A stretch of 18,311 nucleotides of DNA from CAYMTN01 sp964393335 (lineage in GTDB: Bacteria > Chloroflexota > Anaerolineae > Aggregatilineales > Aggregatilineaceae), in contig CAYMTN010000099.1 of assembly GCA_964393335.1 (NCBI GenBank), positions 1 through 18,311 of the forward strand, written 5' to 3'. A model generated the notes under the pieces. That model was given only the letters and a program-made list of their open reading frames with translations, made no database searches and was not told where the DNA came from. Below are positions 1-7,327 of the stretch, in pieces (within the stretch, counting starts at the first letter, position 1; each line of letters begins with the position of its first letter). The translations under genes and the position numbers were made by a program.

Positions 1-1493
1 CCAGCGCGCCGCGCCGCCGGTTCTTGCACCGTCGTGTGGCCGACGTGCTGGCCCGGACGGCAGGGGATCGTCTCGCGGACATTTCGCAGTTGGCGTACCA
101 CTATGCGCAGGCTCACGAATGGACGGCGGCGTTGGTGCATGGCTGGCAGGCGGCTCAAACGGCGTGGACGGCGGGGGCGTTGGCCGAGGCGAATCGTTAC
201 GCCGAGGTCGCACAGCACATCCTTGACGGGCACGCCGCTGAGTTGGACGACGGCACGCTGCCGGAGTCGCTGGCTGCGATCCGTTTTGACCTGCTGTCAC
301 TGCGGGCCGAGTTCCGCCGCCGGGCGGCAACCGCCGGGCTGTATTATCCGCCCGATCTGATTGACGCCATTCAGACGCTGCTGCCGGACGTGGACGAATC
401 ACGGCAGGCGCGCGCGTTGCTGCAACAGGCTACGCACCTGCTGGGTCAGGGCGATCTGGAGGGAGCTAAAGAGGCTGCCGCACGCGGGCGGGCGCTGTAT
501 GCCCACATGGGGGATCAGTGGGGCGAGCTGGACGCGATTCAGAGCCAGATCGAGCTGGCCTATCGCGCCGGGGATATGGTTCGTGTGGGGCGCTGGCTGG
601 ACGATCTGCGGGCGTTGGGTGAGGCGCTCGATCACCCGCGCATTCAGCAAACACTGGTCGATAACGAGATGCGACTGGCGGTCTACCAGGGGCGGTGGGG
701 TGCTGTGCTGCGCCTGGCCCAGACGTTGTCATCCTCGCAGCCGGAACACCGCGATCCGTCGGTGGCCTGGCTCTCGCTGGCAAATCTGGGGTTGGCCTAT
801 TTGAAGCTGGGTGCTTTTGAAGAGGCGCAGCGTGTTGCCGTGCGAGCCGTCGAAGCGAGTGAGGACGCCGGCGTATTGGGCCTGGGTGCGCGTGTGCTGC
901 TGGCGAAGGTGGCGCTGTGGCGCGGCAACCTGGACGAGTCGCATACCATCCTGCTTGACTTGCTGGAAACGCCCGATCCGCTGATGGGCGAGGGCGAAGT
1001 CGTATCTCCAGCGCTGGCGCTGGTTCGCTGCTGCGTAGCTGCTGGCGATCTGGACGAAGCGAAACAGTGGGCGAAACGCGCCTCGCAGGCCGTGAGCCGG
1101 ATTCGACTACCGATTCTGTTCCCGCTGTCACAGGTCGCATGGGCGCTGGCACATCTCTTCGCCGGTCGTTATGACGACGCACGCAAACGGCTGATCTACC
1201 CGCTGGAATACATGCTCCTGCTCGAAGACACGTCTCCCCAGGAAATCTATGCGCTGCGCAGCGCGGCAGCGTGCGGCCTGGGGGATGATATGACGGCGCA
1301 GGATTGGCTGGCCCAGGCAGCAGCGCTGCTTGATCAGCAGGCCCAGGCGATTGACGATCCGGCGTACCGGGACATGTTCTTGAACCGCGTGCCGCTGCAC
1401 CGGTTTATTCGCAGTGCCGCCGCCGGTCATGCCTGGCGGCCAGTCGACGTACTGAGTCTGTCTGATCGCGCTGGTGACACCGTGCGTTCGTGA
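1..1493 (+). CDS. C-terminal TPR region of a large ATPase/activator-type regulator (5' partial)
   Basis: The reading frame is open from the first bases of the window. The residues before position 24 (an Arg-rich stretch ending RRRFLHRRVADVLAR) read like the end of an ATPase helical domain in MalT/AfsR/SARP-type regulators, where a similar LHRRVA segment precedes the TPR array. The gene therefore starts upstream, and the TTG at 24 is not its start. The remaining ~490 residues are almost wholly helical, Ala/Leu-rich and TPR-like (for example GQGDLEGAKEAAARGRAL near residue 150 counted from position 24, and LGLAYLKLGAFEEAQRVAVRAVEAS near 260). No HTH is seen at the C-terminus, so any DNA-binding or ATPase part must lie in the missing N-terminal region. 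Such TPR tails act as protein- or ligand-sensing domains. The specific target is unknown. Confidence 0.7.
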   Translation, partial: SAPRRRFLHRRVADVLARTAGDRLADISQLAYHYAQAHEWTAALVHGWQAAQTAWTAGALAEANRYAEVAQHILDGHAAELDDGTLPESLAAIRFDLLSLRAEFRRRAATAGLYYPPDLIDAIQTLLPDVDESRQARALLQQATHLLGQGDLEGAKEAAARGRALYAHMGDQWGELDAIQSQIELAYRAGDMVRVGRWLDDLRALGEALDHPRIQQTLVDNEMRLAVYQGRWGAVLRLAQTLSSSQPEHRDPSVAWLSLANLGLAYLKLGAFEEAQRVAVRAVEASEDAGVLGLGARVLLAKVALWRGNLDESHTILLDLLETPDPLMGEGEVVSPALALVRCCVAAGDLDEAKQWAKRASQAVSRIRLPILFPLSQVAWALAHLFAGRYDDARKRLIYPLEYMLLLEDTSPQEIYALRSAAACGLGDDMTAQDWLAQAAALLDQQAQAIDDPAYRDMFLNRVPLHRFIRSAAAGHAWRPVDVLSLSDRAGDTVRS

Positions 1494-1505
1494 GCTGGTA
1501 AGGGC

Positions 1506-1527
1506 GGTCACGCTGTGGTCACGGTGG
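1506..1527. repeat. Imperfect 11-bp tandem repeat upstream of the 69-residue ORF
   Basis: Two adjacent 11-mers, GGTCACGCTGT and GGTCACGGTGG, match at 9 of 11 positions and lie in the short gap between the end of the TPR gene and the small gene at 1574. A repeat every 11 bp puts both copies on about the same face of the helix, as expected for a paired protein-binding site, but with two copies this may be chance. Confidence 0.3.
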
Positions 1528-1573
1528 CCGGTTAGACTCGCTCCAAACAGGTTCGCAAGAAAAAGGGGCGATT

Positions 1574-1783
1574 ATGAAACGATCAACGGGTGATTACGAG
1601 GCGGTGACTTTTATTGTACGGCTGTGGTGCGAGCCTCCTGACCTGCCGGACGACGATCCAGACTGGCGCGGCACCGCCGTGCACGTACAGTCAGGCACCG
1701 AACGCGGCATCCAGGGATTGGACGCGTTGATGCAGTTCATGCAGACCTGGATGGGTTCACAGGACAGGGAAAAAGGTAGGTAA
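1574..1783 (+). CDS. Small 69-residue protein of unknown function
   Basis: The start is supported by a purine-rich AAGGGG ribosome-binding site a few bases before the ATG. The product is not recognised by name. It has a hydrophobic strand-like start (VTFIVRLWCEPPDL), an acidic Pro/Asp loop, then WRGTAVHVQSGTERGI and an amphipathic helix (LDALMQFMQTWM). This order (strand, WRG turn, strand, helix) gives a compact alpha/beta fold without a signal peptide or membrane segment. It follows the TPR regulator after 80 bp and could be co-transcribed. Its stop lies 3 bp from the stop of the convergent peptidase gene. No function can be assigned. Confidence 0.6.
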   Translation: MKRSTGDYEAVTFIVRLWCEPPDLPDDDPDWRGTAVHVQSGTERGIQGLDALMQFMQTWMGSQDREKGR

Positions 1784-1786
1784 CCG

Positions 1787-2968
1787 TTACCCTTCGCCGG
1801 ATTCCGTCCAGTGATGCAGGTGTTCGGCGGCACCCAGTGTCAACAAGACCAGTTGCCAGATGCCGTCGGGTATGGGCCGGGTTTCAATATATTCGTCCAG
1901 CCGGTGCGCGTGTCCTCCATGCGAAATGCCGATTGTTACAGTCGGCAGCCCGTTTGCCAACAGCGCGTTTGCATCCGTGCTGCCCGTTTCATAGATGGGC
2001 GTATGGCCGATCATTTCCAGGGCTTCTGCTGCTAGCTGAACCAGCGGGTGATCAGGCGCGATGCGCCCGGCGGGCCGGTCGCCGACGACAGCAGTCGTGA
2101 AATCGAGTTTGGGATATTGTACGGCCTGTATGGCTTGCCGGACCTCGTTTTCCAGCGCAGCCAGGGTGCCGGGGTCTTCGGAACGCAGATCGAGGTACAA
2201 CTCTGCTGAGGTTGCCAGGCTGTTGACGGAATGGCCGCCTTCGATCAGCCCAATGTTGTACGTTGTGCGCGGCTGGCTGGGGGGTGCCAGGGCGATGATG
2301 TGCGCCCCCACTTCGATCAGGCCGTGAATCGCGCTTGGCTGGCCGAAGTGCAGCCAGCTATGGCCGCCGGGAGCCTGGCAGGTAATGTGCAGCCGCCGCA
2401 CGGCGATCCCGGCATGGTATATACGCCCCAGGGCCATGCCTTCGACGACAATTGCCGCTCCGAGCCGCGTGCCCAGCGCCTGCCAGATGGCACGAATCCC
2501 ACCCAGATCACCCAATCCCTCTTCACGGCTGTTGGCCGCAAACCAGATGTCAGCCGCCGGGCGAAGCTGAAAAGTATCCAATACATCCAATAGGGCCAGC
2601 AGCCCTGCCACTCCCAGGCTGTTATCACCCAGACCGGGTCCGAGAACGCGCTCGCGCTCTGTGCGCACGGTGAGATCGGTTTCGGCAGGGAAAACCGTAT
2701 CCGTATGGGCTGATACCAACAGGGCGGGCCTGTGTGGCTGGCTGCCCGGCCACCGGCCATAGACGTTGTGAACGTCGTCCACGTGGATGTCGTGCAGCCC
2801 GCGCTGCTCGAACCGTTCGCGGACAAACGCTGCCCGGTCGGATTCGGCAAACGTCGGCGCGGGAATCTGCTGGATGGTGACGGCCCCCTCAAGGATGCGC
2901 TGAGCAGCGAGATAAGTGCGAATGGCTGACAGGGTTTCGCCGGAGGCGAGTTCACGTATCGATGGCAT
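1787..2968 (-). CDS. M20-family zinc metallopeptidase/amidohydrolase
   Basis: This 393-residue protein has the full M20 layout: an N-terminal catalytic part, a lid/dimerisation domain around residues 185-300, then the rest of the catalytic domain. Visible metal and catalytic residues are the SAHTDTVFP motif (H88, D90), D115 in GPGLGDNS, the Glu pair of SREEG (E149/E150), the VVEG Glu (~E176), and the C-terminal SHGGHAHRLDEY motif (likely ligand H355). H203 in the lid APGGHSW motif fits the substrate-binding His of the family. M20 enzymes use two zinc ions to hydrolyse peptide or N-acyl amino acid amide bonds in the cytosol. The sequence does not settle the substrate (peptidase T-like, aminoacylase or carboxypeptidase). 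An AAGGA motif precedes the ATG. No signal peptide is seen. Confidence 0.93.
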   Translation of the reverse strand: MPSIRELASGETLSAIRTYLAAQRILEGAVTIQQIPAPTFAESDRAAFVRERFEQRGLHDIHVDDVHNVYGRWPGSQPHRPALLVSAHTDTVFPAETDLTVRTERERVLGPGLGDNSLGVAGLLALLDVLDTFQLRPAADIWFAANSREEGLGDLGGIRAIWQALGTRLGAAIVVEGMALGRIYHAGIAVRRLHITCQAPGGHSWLHFGQPSAIHGLIEVGAHIIALAPPSQPRTTYNIGLIEGGHSVNSLATSAELYLDLRSEDPGTLAALENEVRQAIQAVQYPKLDFTTAVVGDRPAGRIAPDHPLVQLAAEALEMIGHTPIYETGSTDANALLANGLPTVTIGISHGGHAHRLDEYIETRPIPDGIWQLVLLTLGAAEHLHHWTESGEG

Positions 2969-3301
2969 AACCTGTCCTTCTAGGTCCGAGACAAGAGAAT
3001 CCGAAAAATTGATGAATCTGCCGCTGGCCCGGCGCTAAGGCACTTCCCAAAAACCATGTTTCGGGTATGATTGCTAAAGACGATTATGCCTCAATTGAAG
3101 CGTTTTGGCTCCTGCTGATCAAAATGGCCGTGTGTGCGTTCCTGAAGAACTATCCCACCAGGACGGTTGAGTCGTGGGATACGCGTGGGTAAACTCCATT
3201 TGCCGAGTCTTAAGACGACTCTGCGCGGAATGTTAAAAAAATGAAGGAACGTTAACTTACCAAATTGCCCCTATATCTGGGGGTAAGATGCAGGTCTGAC
3301 C

Positions 3302-3318
3302 CATACGGGTGCCGTATG
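3302..3318. repeat. Perfect 7-bp inverted repeat with 3-nt spacer
   Basis: CATACGG-GTG-CCGTATG is a perfect inverted repeat in the non-coding region, about 80 bp upstream of the -35 box of the 3395 promoter. There is no T-run, so it is not a typical terminator. It could be an operator for a dimeric regulator, possibly the adjacent winged-helix protein. Confidence 0.4.
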
Positions 3319-3394
3319 TTGCCCTATCATATGGGATGTAATGGAATTAGCCAGCTGGAACGGCTTCAATGTCAAAGTTCCTTGTCTGTAGAAG

Positions 3395-3422
3395 TTGTCA
3401 GTTAGAAGCCAATAACTATAAT
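3395..3422 (+). promoter_or_regulatory. Near-consensus housekeeping sigma promoter for the 3527 regulator gene
   Basis: TTGTCA (5/6 match to the -35 box) and TATAAT (6/6 match to the -10 box) are separated by 16 bp. Transcription would start near 3429, leaving a leader of about 98 nt before the ATG at 3527. This is one of the two best promoter matches in the window. Confidence 0.7.
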
Positions 3423-3526
3423 CGCGGCAGTCAAATGTTAAATCCCAGCCGCATCATGAACCGCATCCAGATTTTGAAGCTTGGCACGCATCGTATTCCG
3501 AGAATCATTTTCTTCAGGGAGGACGT

Positions 3527-4288
3527 ATGAGGGCGACCAAAGTCCTTCTCATTGAAAACGCGCGTAACAACGGTATTTCTTTTGCTGCATCACTCAAGCG
3601 TAAATATCACGTCCAGATCGCCAATTCTGGCAAGCAGGGCATCGCCCTGGCGCTGGAAAAACATCCGGATGTGATCGTGCTGGATGCCGCTTCGCTGCGC
3701 ACATCCGGTGACCGGATCTGCGCCCGGTTGCGCAGCAGTGTTGGTCAGACGCCGATCATTCATATTCGCCCAAAAGACGATTCGCCGGACAACAACCCCG
3801 CCGATGTGCTGCTATCGCCGCCGTTCACCGCCCGCAAACTGATCAATCGTATCGAACGATTTGCCATTTCGCTGGAAGGCAAGGTGCTGGAGCAGGGACC
3901 GTTTACCCTCAATTTGGAGCAGCAAACGCTGGTGACTCCCTGGAGTGAGAAAAAGCTGACGCCCAAGCTGGTCACGCTGATGGAATTATTCATGCAGAAT
4001 CAGAACCAGACCCTGGAACGCAAAAATATCATGCAAACGGTCTGGAAAACGGATTACATGGGGGATACCCGGACGCTGGACGTCCATATTCGCTGGTTGC
4101 GTAAGGTCGTGGAGCCGAATCCGCGCAAACCCAAATACATCACGACGGTTCGCGGCGTAGGCTACCAGTTCACGATTCCAGAACCGGACGAAGCCGCCGA
4201 CGCGAGAAGCTCCCAGGCTGAACCGGCGAAAACACCCAAGCCGCGCAAGGAAACAGAGGATGGAGACGCGCGCACCGAATCATCCTAA
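3527..4288 (+). CDS. OmpR-type winged-helix regulator with a degenerate receiver domain
   Basis: This 253-residue protein has a receiver-like domain (~1-115), an OmpR/PhoB-type winged helix (~125-225) and a charged, probably disordered tail. The DNA-binding half is intact: the LTPKLVTLMELF segment, the DTRTLDVHIRWLRKVVE recognition helix and the TTVRGVGYQF wing. The receiver is decayed. The acidic pair after strand 1 is EN (E10, N11) instead of DD/DE. The putative phospho-acceptor D53 remains (VIVLD). The conserved Thr is lost (IIHIRPKD), and the invariant Lys is replaced in LLSPPF. It probably binds DNA without normal His-Asp phosphorylation. AGGGAGG is the ribosome-binding site. No kinase gene is adjacent. 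Confidence 0.9.
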   Translation: MRATKVLLIENARNNGISFAASLKRKYHVQIANSGKQGIALALEKHPDVIVLDAASLRTSGDRICARLRSSVGQTPIIHIRPKDDSPDNNPADVLLSPPFTARKLINRIERFAISLEGKVLEQGPFTLNLEQQTLVTPWSEKKLTPKLVTLMELFMQNQNQTLERKNIMQTVWKTDYMGDTRTLDVHIRWLRKVVEPNPRKPKYITTVRGVGYQFTIPEPDEAADARSSQAEPAKTPKPRKETEDGDARTESS

Positions 4289-4310
4289 GCTGTGCGCCGA
4301 ATCCCTGCCT

Positions 4311-4347
4311 AAAACACAAAAAGGCACCCGGTGCTGCCGGGATGCCT
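4311..4347 (-). terminator. Rho-independent terminator of rpsT
   Basis: On the minus strand, a GC-rich stem (AGGCA + CCCGG pairing with CCGGG + TGCCT, one bulged base, 5-nt loop) is followed by TTTTTGTGTTTT. It lies about 35 bp past the rpsT stop. The T-run exists on the minus strand only, so it serves rpsT; it also sits just beyond the stop of the convergent regulator gene. Confidence 0.85.
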
Positions 4348-4382
4348 CGCTGTGCGTAGCTGTTTTATGCTGGCTCTAGGGA

Positions 4383-4655
4383 TTACTGCTGGGCTTCAAG
4401 CACTGCCAGTTTTTTCATCAGGCGGCTCTTGCGGCGAGCAACATTGTTGGGATGCAAGACCCCTTTGACCGCCGCTTTGTCGAGCGTGCGGATCGCTTCC
4501 AGCGTCGCCTGACGCGCGCTTTCCAGATCGCCATCCTGAATAAAAACGCGAGCTTTCTTGATCTCAGTGCGCGCCCTAGAGCGCACGATGCGGTTGCGTT
4601 GCCGCTTCTTTTCCGAGCTACGAATACGCTTGAGGGCAGACTTGTGGTTAGCCAA
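4383..4655 (-). CDS. rpsT: 30S ribosomal protein S20
   Basis: This 90-residue basic helical protein matches S20: the start ANHKSALKRIRSSEKK, the NRIVRSRARTEIKKAR helix, and the KGVLHPNNVARRKSRLMKKL C-terminal motif. S20 binds 16S rRNA early in 30S assembly. The frame stays open upstream for another ~80 codons, but family length and the conserved N-terminus (M-A-N-x-K-S) place the start at a TTG at 4653-4655, preceded by GGAGA. Start by TTG is plausible for S20, whose rare start codon is known to affect expression in enterobacteria. The gene is monocistronic, with its own promoter (4700-4728) and terminator (4311-4347). Confidence 0.96.
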   Translation of the reverse strand: MANHKSALKRIRSSEKKRQRNRIVRSRARTEIKKARVFIQDGDLESARQATLEAIRTLDKAAVKGVLHPNNVARRKSRLMKKLAVLEAQQ

Positions 4656-4699
4656 CAGTAAATCTCCAGTCTTTCCCAAACCTGAATACGAACGGCAGG

Positions 4700-4728
4700 A
4701 TTGTACCAAAGCCGGAAACCTTTGTCCA
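4700..4728 (-). promoter_or_regulatory. Near-consensus promoter of rpsT
   Basis: On the minus strand, TGGACA (5/6) and TACAAT (5/6) are separated by exactly 17 bp. Transcription would start near 4693, giving a leader of about 38 nt to the TTG start at 4655. The strength fits a ribosomal protein gene. It also shows that the upstream part of the longer open frame is promoter DNA, not coding. Confidence 0.8.
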
Positions 4729-4889
4729 GACTTGTCTTTGCACGATTCTCGGAACGAGTTCCTTCGAAACCGAAAGTGACCTCGGCCTGCGAAATTGGTG
4801 ATCGCAACCACTAGTCTTTTTCTACGTAAGTAATTAAGATTGGTGCGGTATCCCCAAAAAACTGGGCTCTTGCCGAGGACGTTGCATGG

Positions 4890-4895
4890 TATGAT
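4890..4895 (+). promoter_or_regulatory. Candidate -10 box for the E1/E2/JAB operon
   Basis: TATGAT (5/6 match to TATAAT) lies 27 bp before the ATG at 4922. The best upstream -35 candidates (TTGCCG at a 14-bp spacing, or weaker hexamers at 17) are poor. The site is the only good -10 match in the gap before the eight-gene block. Confidence 0.4.
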
Positions 4896-4921
4896 CAAAC
4901 AGGATCAAAGGTAGAAAAACC

Positions 4922-5701
4922 ATGTTTGGACAGAGTTATCGCGGTACGTTGGTCTGGCTGTTTGTTGTTGGCATGGCACTCGGTTTAACGATGCTGGCCG
5001 GTGAGGTATCAACCGAGACCGGTGCTGTGCTGCTGGCCGCGTATCTTGGCCTGGTATTGCTGATCTCGCGCCATGTACAACTGGGGTCTTTGATCGCCGC
5101 GCTGCCGGTTCGCGGGTCACAGGTGCCTGAACCGACCGAAGTGGCGCGCGAAGCGATCGCCCGCGCACGCAGTCACCCGGCGTATGATACGCTGATCCGT
5201 TTGTTGGATGTGGGCCTGATCGTGGACGAACAGCGCCCGGACGGACTCTCGCTGCGCCGGGGGCGCTTCATTTCATTTGACGACGAGGGTGTGCGGCCAT
5301 TTGCCATTATCCATGTACCGGAGGCGCTGGGGCGGCGGTTGGGAGTGGTTCGGTTCGAAATTCGTGATGAGGCGGGCAAGCTGCATTTTGTCTACGAAGA
5401 TGAAAAATGGCTCCAGCCGGGCGAAAACCCGCTGCTGCCCGATTACCGGTTCCCGATCCGAAAAAAGGCCGCTGAGCTTGAGGCCGGGAGTTGGACGGTC
5501 CAGGTCGCGGTTGATGGCGGTGTGTTGGGCGTTCATAATTTCAACGTTTCTCCTTCGCTGGCGGCGCGTCGGCAGCAGATGTCGACTGATGGTGAGATTC
5601 TCCGTGAGCGGGTGTGGCGCTCGGAAGGTGACGACGAATCGCTGCCGCTCAGCCTGGAAGAACTGCTGCGCCAACAGAGTCGCCAGCGCCGCCAAAGTTA
5701 G
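4922..5701 (+). CDS. Membrane-anchored beta-domain protein, paralogue 1 of the ubiquitin-like operon
   Basis: This 259-residue protein has two transmembrane helices (about residues 8-25 and 33-49) and a soluble part. The positive charge after the second helix (SRHVQ, PVRG) predicts a cytosolic C-terminal domain. Residues ~97-210 form a strand-rich domain shared with the next two genes. Shared points are VGLIV (97-101), VRPF (124-127), VVRFEIRDEAG (142-152), GENPLLPDYRFPI (167-179) and GSWTVQVAVDGG (189-200) ending in VHNFNV. The spacing suggests a beta-sandwich (Ig-like), with no catalytic motif. A short helical tail (LSLEELLRQQ) ends the protein. It is the first gene of the block leading to E2, JAB and E1. 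No named family is recognised; a role as membrane scaffold or target of conjugation is inferred from context only. Confidence 0.85.
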   Translation: MFGQSYRGTLVWLFVVGMALGLTMLAGEVSTETGAVLLAAYLGLVLLISRHVQLGSLIAALPVRGSQVPEPTEVAREAIARARSHPAYDTLIRLLDVGLIVDEQRPDGLSLRRGRFISFDDEGVRPFAIIHVPEALGRRLGVVRFEIRDEAGKLHFVYEDEKWLQPGENPLLPDYRFPIRKKAAELEAGSWTVQVAVDGGVLGVHNFNVSPSLAARRQQMSTDGEILRERVWRSEGDDESLPLSLEELLRQQSRQRRQS

Positions 5702-5753
5702 CGTCCCACGTATGGCTGAGAACCACCGTATCTGTATGGATTTGCTGTAGACT

Positions 5754-6440
5754 ATGGGCATCATTGTACTGCTGGTCTTCCTCGTATTGTTTGGCTTGTT
5801 CATCTTTGGCTTGTTTTCGATTGCCGAAGGGCGGCCCCGCGCATCGGCCCGCCGGGACAGCCAGAGTCCATCACGGCCAGGTGAGGCGCGCCGCCCGGCG
5901 ATCCGGTCGAGCGCGTCCGCTCATTCAGCCATGCGGCGCGCGGATTACGAAGGGGGTGAAGCATACGTCAACGTGGCGGACATCGGGTTGTTAGCGTATC
6001 GCCAGACCGACGAGCCAAAACTGGTCCGGTATGGGGACGTGCTGCTCGATACAAGTTATCTGCGTCCATTTATCGAGTTGTGGCTGCCGCACCAGGCGCG
6101 CGGCAGCGTGCGGTTTGAACTACTGGACCACGAGGGCCGTTTGCGGTACGCTGACGAAGAACGATACGATCTCGCTCGCGGAAAGAATACGCTGCTGCCC
6201 GGCACCTGGCTGCCGCTGTCTGACAAGACGATTCATCCGGCGGAATGGCAGTTGCGCGTCCTGGCCGGTGAAACGTTGCTCGCAGTACATGTATTTGGCT
6301 GGCAGGAGGTGGGCGGCGGAGCCATCCAGCCGTATATTGAGGCGGATGGCGAGATCTCGCCGGAACTGCAACAGGCGCTGCAAGCCCGGTCGCGCGAGGC
6401 CGTCAGCCTGTCCGATTTGTTAGCTGATCAGGAGGATTAG
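5754..6440 (+). CDS. Membrane-anchored beta-domain protein, paralogue 2 of the ubiquitin-like operon
   Basis: This 228-residue protein has one strongly hydrophobic helix (residues 2-23) followed at once by an Arg-rich linker (~27-62). Charge bias puts the N-terminus outside and the rest in the cytosol. Residues ~77-185 repeat the domain of the preceding gene: IGLLAYR (77-83), LRPFIELWLP (103-112), SVRFELLDHEG (118-128), KNTLLPGTWLPL (144-155), EWQLRVLAGE (164-173) and VHVFGW. The C-terminus has a short helix (VSLSDLLADQ) like that of the first paralogue. It lies 52 bp after its neighbour with only a weak ribosome-binding site. Not recognised as a named family. N-terminal Lys/Arg-rich linkers like this one often stay disordered, so the anchor could be flexible. 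Confidence 0.83.
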   Translation: MGIIVLLVFLVLFGLFIFGLFSIAEGRPRASARRDSQSPSRPGEARRPAIRSSASAHSAMRRADYEGGEAYVNVADIGLLAYRQTDEPKLVRYGDVLLDTSYLRPFIELWLPHQARGSVRFELLDHEGRLRYADEERYDLARGKNTLLPGTWLPLSDKTIHPAEWQLRVLAGETLLAVHVFGWQEVGGGAIQPYIEADGEISPELQQALQARSREAVSLSDLLADQED

Positions 6441-6499
6441 CGGTAACCCAGGGGGCCGGAAGGGGAAGGCAAAATTCATTCTTACGAATAGAGGTTTTG

Positions 6500-7324
6500 A
6501 TGGCGGAATTACACAATGATGTCCGGGTTTCATCACACCGCCTGGACATGCGCACGGGAATCGGTTCAGGCCTTGCCGGGGCGTTAATGTTATTTTTGAT
6601 CGCGCTGGTGGCAACCGGCCAGACGTGGCGGGCGGTAGCCTATGCGCTGGTGATACTGTTTGGGTTTCTGGTGTTGTTGGCGATCTATTTCTGGGGAGCA
6701 ATGGTGTTTGGCAGTGTATTGGACGGGCTGTTACACCGCCAGGGCGAGCCGGTACCCTGGACGATCAACGAAGCTGGCCCGTTGGTCGTGCCGGAGCATG
6801 ACCTCGATCCGGGCCTGGAACTGGCGGCGGCGGGGATGCTGGTCTATCGTGTGGGAGAAGTCCGGCCCCGGGTTTATTTCCGCAAGGTGCCGCTGGCGAA
6901 TGCGCGCGCTGTGCGTCCATTTGTCGTGGCGCGCACCGGTTCCGAGCGTCCGTACCATTTCAGTTTTACACTGACGGATGAATCGGACGCGGCGCGGTTC
7001 GACCGCGAGTTTGATGTCCCACTGGCTGATGCGCCGAAAATAGTGATGCCGCCCTATCGCCTGTTATTGAGCATGCCCAGGCGGCTGGTCGGCCAGCGAT
7101 GGAATTTGCAGGTACGGTCAGGGGTTACGGTCGTCACGTCGTTTCGATTCATGTTTGTCGAAGGCCGTGATCAGCCGCCGACCACGCCGGGAAGCCGTGT
7201 TTCAGATGAACCGGGTGAGTTGATGGCGGGCGAGCAGCGCGATCTGTTGCTGCGTCTGTTGGATGAAGCCATCAAACATGATGCAATGTCGACGACTCAG
7301 GAAATCGTGCTGGAGGATGCATAA
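6500..7324 (+). CDS. Membrane-anchored beta-domain protein, paralogue 3 of the ubiquitin-like operon
   Basis: This 274-residue protein starts at the ATG at 6500, five bases after GAGG; a TTG one codon earlier is less likely. Two transmembrane helices (~23-40 and ~45-68) form a hairpin, leaving both ends in the cytosol. The soluble part (~108-222) is a more divergent copy of the domain in the two preceding genes: AAGMLVYR (110-117), VRPF (138-141), FSFTLTDESD (154-163), MPPYRLLLSMP (183-193) and RWNLQVRSG (200-208). A C-terminal acidic helix (QRDLLLRLLDEAI) follows. The stop is only 3 bp before the E2-like gene, so the two are almost certainly co-transcribed. No enzymatic motif is seen and no family name can be given. 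Confidence 0.83.
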   Translation: MAELHNDVRVSSHRLDMRTGIGSGLAGALMLFLIALVATGQTWRAVAYALVILFGFLVLLAIYFWGAMVFGSVLDGLLHRQGEPVPWTINEAGPLVVPEHDLDPGLELAAAGMLVYRVGEVRPRVYFRKVPLANARAVRPFVVARTGSERPYHFSFTLTDESDAARFDREFDVPLADAPKIVMPPYRLLLSMPRRLVGQRWNLQVRSGVTVVTSFRFMFVEGRDQPPTTPGSRVSDEPGELMAGEQRDLLLRLLDEAIKHDAMSTTQEIVLEDA

Positions 7325-7327
7325 CCG

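Larger units (their letters stand above)
2969..3526. other. 558-bp non-coding region between divergent genes
   Basis: No credible coding frame or tRNA was found here. The region is clearly more AT-rich than its neighbours. It holds a near-consensus promoter (3395-3422) facing the regulator gene, a perfect hairpin (3302-3318) and a 10-bp palindrome GTCTTAAGAC (3207-3216) flanked by GAGTC/GACTC. The upstream side must also carry the promoter of the M20 gene on the minus strand, but no strong match was seen. A small RNA or a binding array is possible but not shown by the sequence alone. Confidence 0.6.

Noticed and set aside
466..1182. Long minus-strand frame opposite the TPR gene
   Set aside because: Composition is Arg/Pro/Ala-rich as expected for a shadow frame of high-GC coding DNA; no domain seen.
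2969..3526. tRNA or riboswitch in the 558-bp gap
   Set aside because: No cloverleaf or known aptamer motif was recognised by eye; only a promoter, a hairpin and a palindrome are supported.
4656..4898. Extension of the rpsT frame to an ATG at 4898 (171 residues)
   Set aside because: S20 is ~90 residues and begins M-A-N-x-K-S; a near-consensus promoter sits inside the extension.
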